Positions 23,991 through 35,177 of a DNA stretch of 64,000 nt are shown one piece after another (within the stretch, counting starts at the first letter, position 1; every line of letters begins with the position of its first letter). This DNA comes from Polytrichum commune. Its lineage: Eukaryota; Streptophyta; Polytrichopsida; Polytrichales; Polytrichaceae. Both the position numbers and the translations under genes were made by a program. The DNA lies in the NCBI GenBank assembly GCA_950295325.1, contig OX485806.1:56539169-56603168 (forward strand). Direction: 5' to 3'. The notes under the pieces were generated by a model. That model was not told the DNA's origin. It was given only the letters and a program-made list of their open reading frames with translations, and searched no databases.

Positions 23991-24460
23991 TACAGATACG
24001 ATCGAGAGAAAACGGTGGGCGACTTATGTCATGCTATGTCCAAACGAAGCATTAAAGAAACGAGTGTTCTCGGTGCAAAAACAAAACCATTTGATTCATT
24101 TTGGAGGGGGTGCAACAAGGGATACAAGAGAGGCAAGAACATACAACATACATTCAAACACAAGATACAAGTATATAGGAGTAAAAAATGGTGATTATAT
24201 TGTATACAATGCTCTATGTACATCTTGATTGGGGGGAGCCGCGTTGAACAATGCGTTCAAACTAGCCTAGTTCTACATCTAGCAAAATTTGAATAGACGG
24301 GCCGCCGTGATGAAGACTTCGTCGCAAGCCGGGGGTATGTGGACGAACGGATGGTCGGGGGGATGTGGCGAAGGGTGCGAAGGCCGGGGGGGGGCGACGT
24401 GTGCGTGAGTTTAGGGTAGCTAGGGGACACGACCAAGGCAAGAAGACAAAGACCCAGGGA

Positions 24461-24482
24461 GTTTGGGTCGACCGACCCAAAC
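24461..24482. repeat. 22-bp palindrome, intronic
   Basis: Perfect palindrome with half-site GTTTGGGTCG and centre AC/CG-type, located directly after the donor GTAATG of the IDGQH gene, hence in its intron. Confidence 0.9.
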
Positions 24483-24755
24483 TGAGTGGGGTCAGTGCAT
24501 TACCTCGCCTTGGTCGTGCCTTGACGCCGTGGATGCCGTCACCGCGTGCGCTGCCCCACCGCCTGCTCCGATGACGACGTCAGCCGCAACCTGCTCCTGC
24601 AAAGGCTGACTGTCAGGCCTTTGTCCCAACCCAACCTCCGCATGCACATCATGCATTGGTTCATCGATTGGGTTAGGAGTAGAGGTATCACCAGGCCCTT
24701 GCGGGCCTTCAACATCTAGCATGGGCTCGTCCACAGGGGTCTGATTGGGGACGGG

Positions 24756-24846
24756 GTTTGGGTCGGCCGACCCAAACCCTGTTGCTTGGCGAGCGTCGCT
24801 CTGGGATGCTGCAACTTCGGCACTGTTTGGGTCGGACGACCCAAAC
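24756..24846. repeat. Two 22-bp palindromes inside an exon
   Basis: Copies at 24,756-24,777 and 24,825-24,846 lie in the open frame of the IDGQH gene and are translated as GFGSADPN and MFGSSDPN. The palindromic DNA has thus become protein sequence. Confidence 0.85.
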
Positions 24847-26043
24847 ATGCGGGAGTCGTCCCGCTGGTGGTGTGGGGGCAAGAGGATGGGAGGCTAGAGC
24901 AGCGGGGGTGCCAACGAGCTGGAAGCTCCGGGGACGCGCCAAAGGTTGGGGTCGTCCACCTGCGGGACGGGCACGTAAGGGCGGGTGTGAGGCTGCAACA
25001 AATGCCCGAAGCCGAAGGACTGCTACGGCGTGGGCCGCGGGCCGATATCCTGGGGAGGGAAGCCTGCGGGCAAGTGAGGGAATGAACTCGGGGGAGCCAT
25101 CACCAATCCCTGTGCCAACATGCCCTGGATCACTTGCGTGATCAGGTCCGCTTGGGACGGAGGTTGGGCCATCGCCCTTTGCCGCTCCTGCTCCAACAGG
25201 AGAGCCCTCAACTCCGCGACTTCGTTGCGGACAGAGGGCTCCTCGGCGGCAGCCTTTTGCAATCGAACGCGGTGCTCCTCGTCCCAGAGCATCTTCACGT
25301 TGGCCTCCTCCACGGTGAGGACCTCGGGTTTCACCCTCACATTCCCGGCGAACGCTCCAGGGGAGGCAGGATCCGACCTTAGCCTCTTCGCGAGCTCCAT
25401 GTCGTCCTCGTCTTCGGAGCTTATGGCGATCGTCTCCTCCACCGCACAGTCCCCGTACAGCTTTTTGCCCTTCAGCATTCGCCGCTCCCTGAAGGTGGCC
25501 ATCGCGTCCCTCGAATACATGTCCTTCGCGTCGGCCACCGTGAGGACGGGCACTAGCTTGCTTTGCGGCGTGGCAGCCCGCATGGCCTTCTTCCGTTGAG
25601 GGGCTTCGGATTCTTGAGTGAATCCTGTTGCCCTCTCCTCCACCTCCCCCTCCACTTTTTCTGCTTCTTCCTCCTCCTCCTCCCCCTCCTCCGCAACCTC
25701 GCATCCTGCTCCCATTGACGGATTGCCCGGATGCAACCCGATGAGCGGTTCTGGCAATTGAACGGAGGCCCACATGGCAAATTCACACGGGTTGATTCTC
25801 CTGGCCATATCCAACGGGTTCTCGCCCCCCTCGACGATCTCTTTGACGTAGGATCCGGGTATCCAGTCGAGGATGTCCATTCTCTTCGCCAGAGCCTTCT
25901 GGGTCCTGTAGAATTGAACATCGGCATCCTCCACATAGGAGTAGATGTTCAACCCAGACATCTGCACAATCCAAATCAATAATATTAGTATCACCAATGA
26001 AGAATAAGGGAAAATGACACCCAAAACAAAACAAGAATAGTTA

Positions 26044-26065
26044 GTTTGGGTCGGTCGACCCAAAC
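26044..26065. repeat. 22-bp palindrome, intronic
   Basis: GTTTGGGTCG half-sites around centre GT, inside the 137-bp intron 26,098-25,962 of the minus-strand gene. Confidence 0.9.
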
Positions 26066-27465
26066 CGACCATATGGTTCGTTCAGGTTATTTGCTTACCA
26101 TGGCTGCGAAAACCGGTTTGGAGCTCCCGAAGACGTTGAAGATGCAGTCCCCTCTCTTTGTGAGGGTCCTCATCATCTGCAGGTAGAACTCCATGCGCAG
26201 CTCATCCGCGGGGTAGTTGGCGTACTTCGCCTCGTCGTACAAGCTTCTGCTGGAGTCCAACCCTTCTTGGACTTGGAAGAGCTTCTCCATCCTGGCTATG
26301 GGATGGTTTGGCACATTAAGCAGCTTAGCTTTGTACACGAAGTACAAGCACAACACGTTGACGATCTTCGTCTTCTTGTCTTTCAGCGTATTGTACGCCC
26401 CCTCCGCCGGTGCAGCAATGTAGTGAGATTTTGAGACGGCGTACTCTGGCTGCAATTTCCGCACGATCTCGTACACTTGCTCTGTCTTCCTGTCCTCGAC
26501 AATCCACAGCCAGACGTCGACCTCCCTGAATTTGGGGCTGCCGTAATCCACAAACTTCGTGAAGAACGGTTCGTAGAACGGGGTGCTCATTGTCCCCTTG
26601 AATGAGGCTCCAGGGATGTTCCTGAAGTCTATCATTCCGAAGGGGAAGCGGTCCCCGACTTTTGTCCTGATAGCGTTCTTGGCATCAGAGCCCGACCAGC
26701 CTTGGATCTTCAGAGGATCGAGGGTGACCAAGTTGAAGTAGGCATCGCCCTCGAAGCTGACGATCTTCTTCTCCTTTATAAAGTTGGAGAAGGCACTCGT
26801 GAAGTGTTTGGGAAGCGCCTGGTTCCTCCCCCCCTTCACAAGCTTGGACTTCAGGAAGTCGTCTCCCGCCTCTCTCATGAGTGCCGCCATGGACGCACTG
26901 GTGAACTTGTAGTCGGCTTTGAATGCCCTCCAGTGCGCCTCGTCGACCTCTCCATCCACTATGAGCTACTTCTTCGGCACCAGCTTGTGCAGCTCTTGGA
27001 CGATGGTCGTCTTCTTCTTCCTGTTCTCCGTCCATTCCTTCATGGTGTAGCATGAAAGGACGAAGATCTTTGGCTTCGTGAAGACGATCTTCGGGTGAAC
27101 CCAACATCTCTTCGCCGTCGACTGCACGTGGAGGATGTGGGACGCCGCATTTCCCATCTCTGTCTCCGAGAGACCTTGAAGATGTCTGAAGAACTCCCTC
27201 ACCAGAGGCTTCATTTGCTTGAAGCGCGCAGTCTGGTTGAAGAGCATGCCGGTGTCGGGATCCATCTTGTGTTTCTCGAAAACTTTCTTCCATATCCCCC
27301 ACACGGAGTCAGACGCTGTGATCAAATAATTTTCTCCTCTTAGCTCGTTGTACTTCTTCTACTTGTGGGAAGCATTGTCAATCGAGGAGAATTTGTTGGT
27401 CATCTGGTATTTGAAGTCCTGCACATGAAGTAATTAACACACGTTAGAAAACTGCGAATGCAAGA

Positions 27466-27544
27466 CTTTGGGTCGATCGACCCAAACTATAAATCTGACG
27501 AGTATGTTTAAACAATGCAAGAGTTTGGGTCGATCGATCCAAAC
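27466..27544. repeat. Two 22-bp palindromes in one 134-bp intron
   Basis: Copies at 27,466-27,487 (first base changed) and 27,523-27,544 (one mismatch) both lie in the intron 27,552-27,419, about a third of whose length is palindrome. Confidence 0.9.
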
Positions 27545-28905
27545 ATACTCACCTCCCATTTGGGGTTCTTGTCTTTAGCATTCTCCATTTCCTTGGGAGG
27601 CCTGCCGTAAAACTCCCACACCTCCCTCGAGGCCATGATGTTCCGAATCCACGATGTCTGGTACGCCCTCTTCTTGTTCCCCATGTTGAAGAAGCGTGAG
27701 ATGTCGGTTAGTACGGTCTCGTTGTCAGACCAAACCACCAATGCCTTCCACACCTTTAGCTTCTCCTTTTGGTTATTGGGGTCGTCCCACTCGGTCATCA
27801 GCTGGATTTTTGTAGGGGCCTCCACACTGTGTTGGCCGTCAATCAGCCAGAAGTCGCCTTTGCATATTTCCGGCTACATTTCAGGTGTTGGCATTCTCTT
27901 CAACCCTTGGGGCATGACAACAATTGTCTGCCTGTCGTCTTTGAATTGCCCTCCCAAGATCTGAGCGACCATCCAGTCGATGTAGGCATCCTCCTTGGCT
28001 CGGACACACTTCTCAGGTGGCGCAAGGTGGCACTGTGCAATGTTCACCTCGAACTTGAAGTCCCTGCCCATGAAGAAGCAATGCAAACACTTCGTCTCGA
28101 AGTTATCATTGATTTTCTGTATCTCGCCTGCATCCACCTCTTGGCCAGGTTTCGGCATCCGTAGCTCCGGGGAAACTGGCTCGGTGGTCATGACTGAGGA
28201 CTCTCTCGCCTTCTTCGACGGGGTCGTCTGCCGGCTTGCGGACGGTGTGGGCGTCTCGCTGTCAGCCGGCATTCCTGTAGTGCTAGTCCGTCTGGAGTCT
28301 GCAGGGACCGGACGCAACTTCCTCACAGTTTGGGGTCTGGACGACCCTGCGCCTTCTTCTATTGTTGCCTTACGCCTCACAGGCTGCTGCGTTTTGGCTT
28401 TGCTTTGCAGCGCCTTGTTGAGGACCGTGATAGCCTGTTTCAATTTTGTAAACCTACTTGCAACCTTCGTGTTGGTTACATTGCCATCTATGAATATGGC
28501 CTCCGGTTTAATTGTCTTAGGATCCACGCATGTCTCCTTGGCGTAGATGGTGTCGAATGACTCGGAGAATTGGTGCATGAACATGTGGGCGTTCTGCACG
28601 GCGGAGTTCTTGAGAATTACGTCCACGTAATCCCCGAGGGCTTGGACGGACGCAACCTCCCATCCTGTCAACGTTGTCCAAATGTGGTTCTCGTGGGTCC
28701 CTACTTTTACCACGAACAGGAGCTTGAACTGGGAGCCCTTTACAACATGAACTGACCACGCAAGGACGAGCCCATCCTTGGGCACGTATGAGTCGTCCTG
28801 GGGAGTTTCGTACTCCTGCCATATTACGTCTGGCGCAAGCATAAAGAACCTTTCTCCAGGTCTCTTCTTGGGGGCCATCTGTAATTCCAAAAATTGAAAC
28901 TATTA

Positions 28906-29338
28906 GTTTCGGTTGATCGACCCAAAATAGTCGACAATGCATTTAACATTTGGTGGAATGGAACAAATGTATTTTATTGACCATCCCGAATTCAAGGTTT
29001 GGGTCGATCGACCAAAACCTTGAACACTTGGTGGCTCGTGTTCCTTATGTGCTGAAATAGACCTATGATGGTTCCTCGTTAGAGAGTTTGTTTGTATTGG
29101 TATAATGTATGTGTATGTATATGATTTCATCAATTTCAATTATGGGCATCTGAAGGATTCTTTGATGTTTTTCTTGTTCAGACGTCGTGTTTGGGTCGGG
29201 CGACCCAAACATGAGGCTTTGTGTTGGGTTTAGGTTCACAAACATGTGGCTTTCTTTAGGGGTCAGGGTCCCAAAATGAGGACATGTTTAGGTCGACCGA
29301 CCCAAACAACAGGCTGTGTTTGGGTCGTCTCCCCAAAC
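28906..29338. repeat. Five dispersed 22-bp palindromes upstream of the IDGQH gene
   Basis: Starts are 28,906 (diverged), 28,997, 29,189, 29,286 and 29,318 (diverged, 21 bp). They lie in the probable 5' intron or leader of the minus-strand gene. A further degenerate copy is at 30,937-30,958. Confidence 0.85.
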
Positions 29339-29499
29339 AGTATTATTTTAATATATTTTTTTAACTTGGCATGAAACATATACAATGCTTATGCGTTGTG
29401 TATGCTACAAACCATGAATTAACCATCTCACATTGTGGATATAAGAAAACACAATACCTTTCAAAGATATGTTGCAGACACTTTGGAGTAGATATGGTT

Positions 29500-29920
29500 C
29501 TGTGGCTTCCAAACAATTATAAACTCTCTCAAACAACTCTTGAATCTCTCAACTAACTCCTGAATCTCTGAACCAACTCCTGAACCTCTGAACCAACTCC
29601 TGAATCTCACACACAACTATTGAATCTCACACAGAACTACTATACCTCTGAAACAAATTCGAAATCTCTCAAGAACTCCTTAAACAACACAAACTTCCAA
29701 AACCTCAAAGTCATAACCATTCCTGAATCTCACAAAAACTGCTGAATCTATCAAACAAACCTAAAACAATACAAACTCACAAAACCTGCACCTCACAAAC
29801 ACTCCTGAATCTCACAAGAACTCTTGGACACTCTTCCAACTCTCTTCCAATACTCTTCCAACACTTTCCAACACTCTTGAACAGTCTTCTACTAATTTCC
29901 TTCACCCTCACGCCCTAAAA
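29500..29920. repeat. Degenerate ~18-20-bp tandem repeat (CTCCTGAATCTCN...)
   Basis: Variants of ACTCCTGAATCTCTGAACCA recur through the region, becoming ACTCTTCCAACACTC-like at the right. It lies upstream of the minus-strand gene and may be its 5' leader. No coding potential recognised. Confidence 0.6.
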
Positions 29921-31890
29921 CCTTCCTCCGTGTGTTTCTGGTTTTTTCTAAATTCTTCCTAACTTCCAAGGTTGCAGAAGTGCTATTCTATTGTTCTCGC
30001 AAGAGAACAGAGAGAAATAGAAGAAGGAAAAACAAGCAAAATGCGGCAGAAATCTATCTAAAAGCTACACCCAGCCTGAATCGCCACGCTGCTTCGCGAA
30101 AGCGGCGCTTCCAAGCGAGGCGCGGAGCATATGCATGGCGCGGAGAGAAAGAGAGAAAGAACGAAAATTTGTGACGGTTGGAATTTTGTTTGCCTCGGGA
30201 ATTGGCCCCCAACCGCATGAATAGGGTGCCCACATGATTAGGGCACCCACGGGAATAGGGATATAGGGAACCCTAAATCCTAAATTCTGAAGCCCGACTC
30301 TAAACCCTTAGCGGGCCTACTTCTTTAAAAAGGCATAGGCTATTTCTCTCATGGCATAGGTCGCATACTACAATATCAAATTTTTGTAAGTTGAAAACCT
30401 TTTGAGCCTTTAAGTTACCCGCCAATTGCCTTCAAAACTAATTTTTAGTAGGTTAAAATCCTTCATATCTTTTAATGTTGAAGGTTTTTAATTCAAAATT
30501 TGAGTACTAAGTCGTATCCTTGGTAGGAATTGAACCTAGCTAAGCCTTTCACCACGTTTGAAGGCCAAGAATTAACCATCTGTTTTTTAAAGCGTTGATT
30601 ATAAGTTATGAAAGGTTGCTAAAATTCAAATGAGTTCAAGGGTGAAAGTCCTCACCATCTTCTGATTCAACCTCTACTCTTCCTAAGATATAGCCTAAAG
30701 ATATGTACTTAGGCCAACTAATTTCCCAATTTGAAGAAGGATGAATGGCTAAAATCCTCTCTTTTAAAAAAATTGTATGTAAAATTTCCTACATGTTTTT
30801 TATCACATAGGTTGATATCCTATGTTCTTAAATTGTGCATAGGCTTTTTGTCCTACACTTTCAAAATTTTATAGGCCAAGTCACTTATTTTTTAGGCTGC
30901 ATTTGTATTAATCACTTTATTCGTTAATTTGTGATGGTTTAGGTAGGACGACCCAAACATTAGACTATGTTGTTGTGGTCCTACAATAAATATGGTTGTA
31001 AGCCCTTGAAATAATTGGATGACTTTATGGTTATATTCTCAAACCTAAGTTTGATCCAAGACTTCATGTATAACTCTACTATGATGTATAAAATGGCCCC
31101 CACCCCCACCTCGCACCCCACCAAAGCTTTTGTACAAGTTTCTCAAGATTTCAATCCCTTGTGCTTGTGATCATTTCCTAATCCACTAGACTATTTTCTG
31201 TAATTAATGTGGGTTACCATTCGGAGCTACACATTTATGTAACATTTAATAGAAAGTTATTTTTTCATCCAAATAACATAAGTAGGTAGTATGCACACGA
31301 AAGATTACGATCTGACTTAGTTGGTAAAAAACGATAATGTTGGTAAAAAGTTATAGCAAAACATAATTATGAAGGGCACAAGTGCACCTCTCGTTCATCC
31401 AACATAAAGCCCTTAAATAGTATGTAACTTGAACTCTAGAGTACACTAAGGTGCTACATAAAATGTGTTGTTCTACAAAACTAACCATTTATATAGCCAA
31501 TGCATTCTTACAACAAAACTTTATGCTAAACTAATACTTAACCCCTACTTACATGACACCATACCCTAAATTTTCCAAACACATTGAAGGCATTGGTTTC
31601 TCTTTTGTTTGACCATGTTAGGAAAACCATACAATTGCGTGATATTTAACGATGTAATCATTGACATCTAGACTTTACCAATGATGCCAACAACTCACAC
31701 GATATTGAATGAATAAATAAGGGGTCCTACACCCCCCAACATGTGGAACAATTTAGAATACTTGAGTGTGGAGCCTATTAAATGAATACCTTCCCCAACT
31801 GCATTTTGTAAGGGTTTTGAAATGCATGATCCTTATTTGAAAATACCAACATGCTCAAGTTTTAAGTACATCACTGAGATCGTGACTTTG
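29921..31890. other. Non-coding interior of the giant element
   Basis: Only a short frame at 29,932-30,174 (Arg/Lys-rich, no recognised motif) and one degenerate palindrome at 30,937 were seen. Confidence 0.4.
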
Positions 31891-31897
31891 ATAAATC

Positions 31898-32727
31898 GCA
31901 GACTCGCCAATAAACCATGGTTCACAATATATTTAATATATAGATTATGATATAAGAATAAATCGGAGAAGCACAACATGAAATGAAGCCATTCAAGCAA
32001 TCATGTTGTTATTCATTGTTCCCTCCATGTATATTAGATGATGGCGCAAGATAAAATAGATGTTGTTTGTATATGGGGACATCAGGGAACCACAACTACA
32101 TTTGGTGTTTAGGGTTTAGGGTTTAGGAGATAGGGTTATAACATATTAATCTATCCAATGTCAATGTATAACATTGTCTTACTCGTGAGAAGAGTCTTAT
32201 AGGAAGGTTATATGAAGACGATCTTGATTATGTTAATTTGTTATTTGAGATGTTTAAACGCGATATATTAATTGGTCTTGTGTTTATTCAAATAACATGA
32301 AATATTGTGGATATTAATAGGGGTTAGGGGTCCAACTTTGGAGGTTTCGCTCACTCTAGGGAATCACATAGTCGCTAATAAACCATCGTTCATGATGTAT
32401 TTAATATATGGAATGTGATGTAAAAGTAAATCGGAGAAGCACAACATCAAATGAAGCCATTCAAGCAATCATGTTGTTATTCATTGTTCTCTCCACGTGT
32501 ATTAGATAATGCAGGAAGATATAACAAATATTGTTTGCATAATATGAAGAAGAGTCTAATCGGAAGGTCATAGTAAATACAATCTTGATCATGTTAATAT
32601 GTTATATGGGACGTTTAAACATGATATCCTAATTGGTTTTGTATTTAGTCAATATGTATTTCATGTTGTGGATGTTATAAGGGTTTAGGGTCCAATTTTG
32701 GATGTTTTGCTCTCACACATTAGTAAA
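31898..32727 (+). repeat. Two-copy direct repeat of about 365-465 bp
   Basis: Unit 1 (about 31,898-32,357) and unit 2 (about 32,362-32,727) share TAATAAACCAT, AAATCGGAGAAGCACAACAT, GAAGCCATTCAAGCAATC, ATGTTGTTATTCATTGTT and GGTCCAA-TTTGGA-G-TTT. Unit 1 has about 100 extra bases including a telomere-like (TTTAGGG) tract. Confidence 0.75.
32107..32127 (+). repeat. Short interstitial TTTAGGG tract
   Basis: Three consecutive plant-type telomere units (GTTTAGGGTTTAGGGTTTAGG). A second tract lies at 32,868-32,888. Confidence 0.8.
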
Positions 32728-32867
32728 CTTGAAGTGAACTTGATGATGGATTCAAGTAACATTAAAATATTGAACTAAAAAGGGACATTGGTAGTTAGTA
32801 TCCCCTTAACAACGTCCACATATGTTCGTCATTGCCACATTTGCATGCGAGATAATAGAGCAAGGTT

Positions 32868-32888
32868 CTAGGGTTTAGGGTTTAGGGG
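32868..32888 (+). repeat. Short interstitial TTTAGGG tract
   Basis: CTAGGGTTTAGGGTTTAGGGG: about two and a half plant telomere units, 760 bp from the first tract. Confidence 0.8.
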
Positions 32889-33313
32889 AGACAAATAAAT
32901 AATTCTATTCATCATGACAATGGCCTCAAGCCTTGGAAACTCTCTCATAATTGCAGCCTCCAAATGGCCCAAACCCCACCTAAATAGGTTTACACTTGAA
33001 AGCATTGAATGGAGTTGTGTTCGGGTCCACATATTGGTTAAAATATACCGTCATGATACTTGGAAAAATTAATGTGGCCACCACCCTTCCTCCCAATGGC
33101 GTATGTCATATCCACACAAAACAAAAAAAACAGATTAAATATCATAGACTAAGTCATATGACGGTTGGGGTATGAGAGGGGCATTGATAGATGCGCACTT
33201 TCTACAATAAACAGAAAACGGGAAATTATGTCAAGAGGTTTGAAATAATCTCTGCAAGAGTAGAAGGCGGGAAATGCATCCAATGACTTAGTCTGGGAAG
33301 CGGAGGTGGATAG

Positions 33314-33320
33314 TATAAAG
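33314..33320 (+). promoter_or_regulatory. TATA box candidate (TATAAAG)
   Basis: TATAAAG followed by GGGCGC, then a pyrimidine-rich TTTTTTTTTTCTCTTCTCTC about 30 bp downstream, fits a plus-strand core promoter. Without the nested MULE, the next plus-strand gene would be the DUF7869-type transposase about 1.2 kb away, so this may be its original promoter. No transcript evidence is available. Confidence 0.35.
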
Positions 33321-33625
33321 GGGCGCACCCCCCAAAAGTCGGTTTTTTTTTTCTCTTCTCTCGCTGCTGAATTCGTAGGGAGAACTCTTAGTCAGAGTTG
33401 TACTTAAAGGTTCGTGCTTGCTGCCGTTCATGAGCACTTTTTCCACAGTATGCAAGTTCATGAGCACCTATCCACAGCATGCAAGCCCACCGTGAACTTT
33501 GCAATGAGCTCAAATTCAACACACCTCGCAATATCCTCCGCATTATACGCCGGATTTTGTGGTGTATTTGGGCGCCCTTCACCTTTCCACTAGTGTTGGC
33601 GGGTTTTGAGTCTGACCCTTATGAG

Positions 33626-33922
33626 GTTTGGGTTGGTCGACCCAAACCCCTCCACTACTGTTTAGGGTTTTTGTCTGACCCTGATGAGGTTTGGGTCGAC
33701 CGATCCAAACCTGTCCACTAGTGTTTAGGGTTTCAATCTGACTCTTATAAGGTTTGGGTCGGTCGACCCAAACCCCTACCCCAGTGTATTAGGGTTTCAT
33801 CTTGACCCTTATCAGGTTTGGGTCGGTCGACCCAAACCCCTACCCCAGTGTGTTAGGGTTTCATCCTGACCCTTATCAGGTTTGGGTCGACCGACCCAAA
33901 CCCCTACCCCACTGTGTTAGGG
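33626..33922 (+). repeat. Palindrome minisatellite, left half (array A)
   Basis: Five units of 63-64 bp, with palindromes starting at 33,626, 33,689, 33,752, 33,816 and 33,880. Each unit is GTGTTAGGGTTTC..CTGACCCTTATCAG then the palindrome then CCCCTACCCCA. It ends in CTGTGTTAGGG (33,912-33,922), the MULE target duplication. Confidence 0.9.
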
Positions 33923-34130
33923 GACAACACTTGTACGTGTGCGTAGAGCGGGGAGCGAAGAGCTTAGAGCGGTGATGTGGAGAGCGGAGAGCGCAGAGCA
34001 TTGAGTGATTAAATTTAGCAAGCTTCTAAGACCAAATTTAGATTTTTAAAAAATAGTCTAGAATATGCTTCGAATATTTGACAATCTATTAAAATAATAA
34101 AAATAGTGACCTATTTCCGTGGAATGTATA
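33923..34130 (+). repeat. Left terminal inverted repeat of the 12.1-kb MULE
   Basis: The tip GACAACACTTGTACGTG... matches the inverted right tip GGGAAACTCAAGTATGTG with gaps. Further in, GAGAGCGGAGAGCG-type blocks and CCTATTTCCGTGGAAT (right: CCTATTTCCATGGAAT) match. Similarity is patchy, so the pair is old. Confidence 0.6.
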
Positions 34131-34550
34131 GGTCCACATCTAATTCAAAAGGTCCTATATTTGAAAATGTCTCACTACATTTCGGACCCGGGAAGTGCTA
34201 CAATAAAATAGCATCAAAATAAAACGTATAAGTATATGATAAACATCAATGGTGATCCCAAGAAAGAACAAACAAAAATAAATATATCAAAGTTGGTATA
34301 ATTGAAGAATTATTAAAACCAAGGATGATTACAAGGAATAATCAATGAAACTGGATTTTCTGAGATTGGTATAAATGAAGAATGGGTCAATCAAAATACA
34401 AAGGAATCAAAATAATAAACTTTCTTCGTTGTTATTCATCATTTTTCTCTTTGTCTTATATAGGTTGGACTTTAGCAATTATCGTTTGTGGCCGAATAGA
34501 CTATAAATTGGACTCATATCCACCATGATTGTATATACACTTGTACACAA

Positions 34551-35022
34551 TGGGAGAAAAGAGAGACATGTTTGCTGGATTAGGGTGGGAGAAGGAAATT
34601 AGAAGTCTAGGATATCCCCATATTCCCGTTAATTCATCGCCGGAATTTGAGTCTAGACCTGGAAATCGAGCTAGTGATGACTACGATCTGACTCCATTTT
34701 CGCAGTCTACACAAGCATGGAGGTGGAGGGTGCAGGAGGAGCAGAAACAATATGAGAAAAAAAACAAAGGCATGAAGATGTGCCGGAGAAGGACGTTGAT
34801 TTGGATGAAGACAATTCAAAGGAAACGGACCAGGAGGTGAAGGTGGAAGGCGAATCTTCGAAGTCTCTTTCATTACGCCAAAGGATGAGAGCCTTGCCTC
34901 CGCATCGTCTTCCGCTGAAGGATCGAATTAGAGACAAAACAATATCTTATAGGGATTTGCTTCGACCGGGTCCACCTCCATCGGAATTATCCAAGAAGTA
35001 TGCAAATCGGAAATATAATTGA
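34551..35022 (+). pseudogene. Small MULE-borne ORF, frameshifted, function unknown
   Basis: A frame starting at MGEKRDMFAGLGWEKEIRSL (ATG 34,550 or thereabouts) runs to an A-rich homopolymer near 34,755. There the reading frame must change to continue as PEKDVDLDEDNSKETDQE... to a stop at 35,022. The product would be about 155 residues, charged, with a Leu/Arg-rich LRQRMRALPPHRLPLKDRI segment and the ending SELSKKYANRKYN. It converges on the transposase gene 155 bp away, as accessory genes do in MuDR-type elements. Not recognised beyond that. Confidence 0.35.
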
Positions 35023-35177
35023 TAGATATAGGAAGCATTGTTATACAAATTTTTGAAGTAAATAAAAATAATCATTGAGATTATACCTTTATTATATCAA
35101 TCAATTATTGGTTTAGGGTTGGTCCATAAATGGACACATATATCATAGCCTAATGTAGTGCTAGGCTGAGCGGAATT

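Larger units (their letters stand above)
24283..28878 (-). pseudogene. Long unfamiliar multi-exon gene with IDGQH (ParB/DGQHR-like) motif
   Basis: Exons (minus) are 28,878-27,553, 27,418-26,099, 25,961 to about 24,507, and possibly a short last exon near 24,440-24,283. The introns (27,552-27,419 and 26,098-25,962) have GT-AG borders in phase 0. In order, the product has a basic start (MAPKKRPGERFF), a Ser/Thr/Pro-rich linker, FWLIDGQHSVEA (about 27,855-27,820) followed by FFNMGNKKRAYQTSWI, long alpha/beta-looking segments, an acidic and Lys-rich stretch, and a Gln/Pro-rich end. IDGQH recalls ParB/sulfiredoxin and DGQHR folds; this is a motif match only. Five in-frame stops, all TAG (27,876, 27,361, 26,968, 25,025 and one near 24,895), interrupt an otherwise continuous frame. 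The exact start is uncertain because an acceptor-like AATTACAG precedes the ATG. Every intron contains the 22-bp palindrome. Confidence 0.5.

Noticed and set aside
25023..25773. Overlapping long frames on both strands at 24.7-25.8 kb (up to 354 codons)
   Set aside because: High GC content opens several frames. Only the frame continuous with the spliced exons of the IDGQH gene keeps sense across introns and stops; the others are low-complexity Gly/Arg/Ala shadows.
33626..33901. The regularly spaced palindromes as a CRISPR array
   Set aside because: The 63-64 bp period has near-identical spacers, plant-type surroundings and no cas genes; it is a minisatellite.
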